Shown: positions 5,176 to 7,986 of the stretch, one piece after another
Layout of the letters: each line of letters starts with the position of its first letter
Numbering within the stretch: the stretch's first letter is position 1
Assembly: GCA_966252075.1 (NCBI GenBank)
Contig: CBINNP010000168.1
Location: 1 to 7,986 of the forward strand
Direction: 5' to 3'
DNA: 7,986 nucleotides
From: Solimonas sp966252075
Lineage (GTDB): Bacteria > Pseudomonadota > Gammaproteobacteria > Nevskiales > Nevskiaceae
The notes under the pieces: generated by a model
What the model was told of the DNA's origin: nothing
Seen by the model: the letters and a program-made list of their open reading frames with translations, nothing else
Database searches by the model: none
Program-made: the position numbers and the translations under genes

Positions 5176-6119
5176 TCGCCCTCCAGGGTCCCTTCGAGCA
5201 CCGACCAGCACAGCGCCGCGTAGTCGATGCCGCGCGCGCGCGCCGCCATCGGCACCAGGCTGTGCGAAGTCATGCCCGGCACCAGATTGGCTTCGATCAG
5301 CCACGGCCGGTTGTCGGCGTCGAGCATGAAGTCGACGCGGCCCCAGCCGCGCGCGCCGAGCAGCTGGAACGCGCGCAGGCAGATCGCCTGCACCTCGGCT
5401 TCCAGGCCGGCGTCGAGGCCGCTCGGGCAGTGGTAGCGGGTGTTGTCCGACAGGTACTTGGCGTTGTAGTCGTAGAACTCGCCGTCGGGGACGATGCGGA
5501 TCGTCGGCAAGGCCTCGCCGTGCAGGATCGCGCAGGTGAACTCATGGCCCTGGCTGCCGCCGGCGATGAAGCGCTCGGCCATCGTCACCCGCCGCTGGGC
5601 GCCGCGCGCGAGCTGCCAGGCGGCGTAGAGCTGCTCGGCCGACTTCACCTTGCTGACGCCGACGCTGGAGCCCTCCTCGGACGGCTTGATGATCAGCGGA
5701 AAACCGAAGCGCCGGGCAGCCGCGTCGAGATCGGCCTCGGTTTCCAGCCACAGCCAGTCCGGCGTCGGCAAGCCTTCGGCCTTCCACATGCGCTTGCTGC
5801 GCAGCTTGTCCATCGCCAGCGCCGAGGCCAGCACGCCGCTGCCGGTGTACGGGATCTGCTGCAACTCCAGCGCCGCCTGCACGGTGCCGTCCTCACCGCC
5901 GGTGCCGTGCAGCACGTTGAAGGCGCGATCGAAGCCGTGCGCGCGCAGGTTCAGGATCAGCTCCGGCGTGGCATCCACCAGTGTCGCGTCGACGCCCTTC
6001 TCGCACAGCGCCGCATGCACGCCCTGCCCGCTCCACAGTGCCACTTCGCGCTCGGCCGACCAGCCGCCGCCGAGCACGGCGACGCGACCGAAATCGGCAG
6101 GATTGTCCGTGCGCCTCAT
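5172..6119 (-). CDS. ddlB: D-alanine--D-alanine ligase
   Basis: An ATP-grasp ligase that makes D-Ala-D-Ala, which MurF then adds to the UDP-MurNAc-tripeptide. The 315 residues show the family pattern: VAVLGGGWSAEREVALWSG (13-31) with E23, NVLHGTGGEDGT (68-79), YTGSG (91-95), IIKPSEEGSSVGV (143-155), FYDYNAKY (215-222), and the Mg-binding residues D263, E276 and N278. Y222 corresponds to the E. coli tyrosine shared with the active-site serine network. Two local oddities: the loop FIAGGSQGHEFT (184-195) is about three residues longer than usual, and the segment after E276 reads ANLVPGMTSHS where ANTxPGMTSHS is normal. Start ATG 6119 overlaps the murB stop as ATGA, and GGAGAGG lies just upstream (6130-6124). 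The position between murB and ftsQ supports the ddlB paralogue name over ddlA. Confidence 0.97.
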   Translation of the reverse strand: MRRTDNPADFGRVAVLGGGWSAEREVALWSGQGVHAALCEKGVDATLVDATPELILNLRAHGFDRAFNVLHGTGGEDGTVQAALELQQIPYTGSGVLASALAMDKLRSKRMWKAEGLPTPDWLWLETEADLDAAARRFGFPLIIKPSEEGSSVGVSKVKSAEQLYAAWQLARGAQRRVTMAERFIAGGSQGHEFTCAILHGEALPTIRIVPDGEFYDYNAKYLSDNTRYHCPSGLDAGLEAEVQAICLRAFQLLGARGWGRVDFMLDADNRPWLIEANLVPGMTSHSLVPMAARARGIDYAALCWSVLEGTLEGE

Positions 6120-7027
6120 GCGGCCTCTCCGACGACGCGGACTTCCGGTTGCAGCTCGATGCCTGTCTGGGTACGCACGGTGTTCTGGATGTGAGCGATC
6201 AGCTGCTCGACGTCGGCGGCGCGCGCCGTCTCGTCAGTGATAATGAAGTTGGCATGCAGCATCGACACCTGCGCGCCGCCGAGGCGATGACCCTTGAGGC
6301 CACAAGCTTCGATCAGGCGCGCCGCGTGGTCGTTCGGCGGATTGCGGAAGGTGCTGCCAGCCGTTGGCTTGCCGACCGGCTGCGTCGCCTTGCGGCGCGC
6401 GAGCCAGGTCTTCATGTCGGCGGCGGCGCTGCCATCGGTGTCCACCGCGAAGTTCAGGCGCGCGGCGATGAAGCCGGCGATCTCGGCCGGCGCCTCGACA
6501 TGCCGATAGCCGTAGCGGAACGCCGACTTCGGCAGCCAGGCGGTCGAGCCGTCGCGGTACATCACCTCGACCTCGACGACCACGTTCCAGGTCTCGCCGC
6601 CATGGGCGCCCGCATTCATCGCCAGCGCGCCGCCGATGGTGCCGGGAATGCCGGCGAAGAATCCGGCGCCGGCCAGCCCTGCGGCGGTGGCCGACTTGGC
6701 GAGCCGCGCGCAGTGCGTGCCGGCCTGGGCGTGCACACAGCGTGCGGCTGCATCGACATCGAGCGCATCGAGCGCGCCGTGCAGCGCGATCACGGTGCCG
6801 CGCACGCCGCCATCGCGCACCAACAGATTGCTGCCGAGGCCGATCCACAGCAGCGGTTCGCCGGCCGGCAGGCTGGCGACGAAAGCCGCAAGATCGGCGC
6901 GGTCGGCGGGCTCGAAGTAGCGGTCGGCCGGACCGCCGACACGCCATGAGGTATGCCGGGACATCGGCTCGTCGACGCGCAGCAGGCCGCGCACCGGCGA
7001 CTCCAGATCGCGGGCAGCGGCGTTCAC
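6116..7027 (-). CDS. murB: UDP-N-acetylenolpyruvoylglucosamine reductase MurB (type II)
   Basis: MurB is an FAD enzyme that reduces UDP-GlcNAc-enolpyruvate with NADPH to UDP-MurNAc, the substrate of MurC next door. The 303-residue length and lack of the E. coli extra loop mark it as type II. FAD-binding motifs are HTSWRVGGPADRYFEP (25-40), GLGSNLLVRDGGVRGTVI (63-80) and GIPGTIGGALAMNAGAHGG (126-144). Active-site elements are YGYR (172-175), the catalytic serine S225 in GSTFRNP and the glutamate E295 in PEVR. In LAGAGFFAGIPG the residue at 122 is Gly, where nearly all MurB proteins have Glu (GLE, GIE or GAE). The start is a GTG at 7027 that overlaps the murC stop as GTGA, with GGAG seven bases upstream (7038-7035). 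The type II form inside the cluster is a lineage marker. Confidence 0.96.
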   Translation of the reverse strand: MNAAARDLESPVRGLLRVDEPMSRHTSWRVGGPADRYFEPADRADLAAFVASLPAGEPLLWIGLGSNLLVRDGGVRGTVIALHGALDALDVDAAARCVHAQAGTHCARLAKSATAAGLAGAGFFAGIPGTIGGALAMNAGAHGGETWNVVVEVEVMYRDGSTAWLPKSAFRYGYRHVEAPAEIAGFIAARLNFAVDTDGSAAADMKTWLARRKATQPVGKPTAGSTFRNPPNDHAARLIEACGLKGHRLGGAQVSMLHANFIITDETARAADVEQLIAHIQNTVRTQTGIELQPEVRVVGEAA

Positions 7028-7986
7028 GGCGCGGCTCCGAACTGCTTCTGCAGCAGCGCCGGCAGGCCGCCGACATCGCCGGCGCCCATCGTCAGCAGCA
7101 GATCGCCGTCGCGGACGATGCCGGCCAGCGCCTGCGGCGCCTCGGCGACGCTGCGCACGAATACCGGCTCGACCTTGCCGCGCGCGCGGATGCCGCGCGC
7201 CAGCGCGCGGCTGTCGGCGCCTTCGATCGGCGCCTCGCCTGCCGCATAGACCTCGACCAGCAGCAGCGCGTCGGCTTCCGAAAGGATGGCGGTGAAGTCG
7301 TCGAACAGATCGCGCGTGCGCGTGTAGCGATGCGGCTGAAAGGCGACGACGAGGCGGCGATCCGGATGCGCGGCGCGCATCGCCTGGAACGTCGCGGCGA
7401 CTTCGCGCGGGTGATGGCCGTAGTCGTCGACCAGCAGCGCCTCGCCCTGCGGCAGCCGCAGTGCGCCATGCGGCTCGCAGCGGCGTCCGACGCCGGCGAA
7501 GCCGCTCAGCGCGCGCTGCATCGCCGCGAAATCGACGCCCAGCTCGCGACCCAGCGCCAGCGCGACCAGCGCGTTCTGCACGTTGTGCCGGCCCGGCAGG
7601 TTGAGATGGAAATCCTCGCGCGCGCCGTCAGGAAACACGGCGACGAAATGCGCGCCGCTGCCTTCGGGACGCACCTCGACGGCGCGCAGATCGGCGTCGT
7701 CGGCGAAGCCATAGGTGAGCACCGGGCGGCCGATCTGCGGCAGCAGCTCGCGCACTACCGGATCGTCGATGCAGACGATCGCCAGGCCGTAGAACGGCAG
7801 CCGCGCGAGGAACTCGACGAAGGTCGCGCGCAGCTTGCGGAAATCGTGGTCGTAGGTTTCGAGATGATCGGCGTCGATGTTGGTGACGGCGGCGATCATC
7901 GGCGACAGGTGCAGGAACGAGGCATCGCTCTCGTCGGCCTCGGCGACCAGGTAGTTGCCGCTGCCGAGCCGCGCATTGCTGTCGGC
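7024..7986 (-). CDS. murC: UDP-N-acetylmuramate--L-alanine ligase MurC, N-terminus cut off
   Basis: MurC adds L-Ala to UDP-MurNAc using ATP, the first step of the stem peptide, in the cytoplasm. The reading frame stays open to the window edge, giving the last 320 residues. MurC is usually 450-490 residues, so about 150 N-terminal residues, including the ATP P-loop, lie outside. Residues counted from the edge: YLVAEADESDASF (12-24) and VTNIDADH (34-41) of the central ATPase domain, GRHNVQNALVAL (132-143), then the C-terminal ligase domain with DDYGHHP (187-193), FQPHRYTRT (216-224) and TMGAGDVG (299-306). The DDYGHHP and FQPHRYTRT motifs distinguish MurC from MurD, MurE and MurF. The ATG at 7899 is internal and is not the start. 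Its TGA overlaps the murB GTG. Upstream of it, by the usual order, murG would be expected. Confidence 0.97.
   Translation of the reverse strand, partial: ADSNARLGSGNYLVAEADESDASFLHLSPMIAAVTNIDADHLETYDHDFRKLRATFVEFLARLPFYGLAIVCIDDPVVRELLPQIGRPVLTYGFADDADLRAVEVRPEGSGAHFVAVFPDGAREDFHLNLPGRHNVQNALVALALGRELGVDFAAMQRALSGFAGVGRRCEPHGALRLPQGEALLVDDYGHHPREVAATFQAMRAAHPDRRLVVAFQPHRYTRTRDLFDDFTAILSEADALLLVEVYAAGEAPIEGADSRALARGIRARGKVEPVFVRSVAEAPQALAGIVRDGDLLLTMGAGDVGGLPALLQKQFGAAP

Noticed and set aside
5166..6194. A 342-codon plus-strand open frame antisense to ddl
   Set aside because: Shadow frame with composition typical of antisense reading of GC-rich genes; no motif.
1..7986. Mobile elements, CRISPR arrays, tRNA or rRNA genes, or a novel defence or biosynthetic system
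   Set aside because: No arrays, terminal repeats, integrase-like or RNA gene signatures were seen; all large genes are recognised core division, cell wall or lipid A genes.

Overview
This window is the distal half of a division and cell wall (dcw) gene cluster from a GC-rich Gram-negative bacterium, most likely a gammaproteobacterium. The order murC-murB-ddl-ftsQ-ftsA-ftsZ-lpxC, all on the minus strand, is the gammaproteobacterial arrangement, and lpxC shows that the cell makes lipid A. MurB is the short (about 300 residue) type II form and sits inside the cluster. This argues against an enterobacterium, a pseudomonad or a typical Xanthomonas, and suggests a lineage such as Nevskiales or another deep gammaproteobacterial group. 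That placement is inference.

Layout from right to left, in transcription order: murC runs off the right edge without its N-terminus. murB, ddl and ftsQ follow, each start codon overlapping the previous stop by four bases (GTGA or ATGA), and ftsA starts two bases after ftsQ. This is one tightly coupled translational unit. A 220 bp gap follows that is strikingly AT-rich against the GC-rich background. It holds a terminator-like hairpin, phased A-tracts, a perfect TTGACA box, a hairpin at the predicted transcript start and a second hairpin against the ftsZ ribosome binding site. ftsZ comes next, then a 163 bp gap with another strong hairpin followed by T-runs and a possible promoter, then lpxC. 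On the far left, a small plus-strand gene of the DUF721/DciA family converges on lpxC. The first 208 bp appear to be non-coding upstream sequence.

The genes act together. MurC, MurB and Ddl make cytoplasmic peptidoglycan precursors. FtsZ, tethered by FtsA, forms the division ring. FtsQ links the ring to the periplasmic synthesis machinery. LpxC commits precursor to lipid A for the outer membrane. DciA is predicted to help load the replicative helicase.

I found no undescribed system: the gene content is conserved core biology. The points most worth a second look are the leaders of ftsZ and lpxC, which share a pattern (predicted -10 box, hairpin at the transcript 5' end, small out-of-frame ORF overlapping the start codon), the convergent dciA position, and single substitutions in conserved motifs of MurB, FtsA and Ddl.
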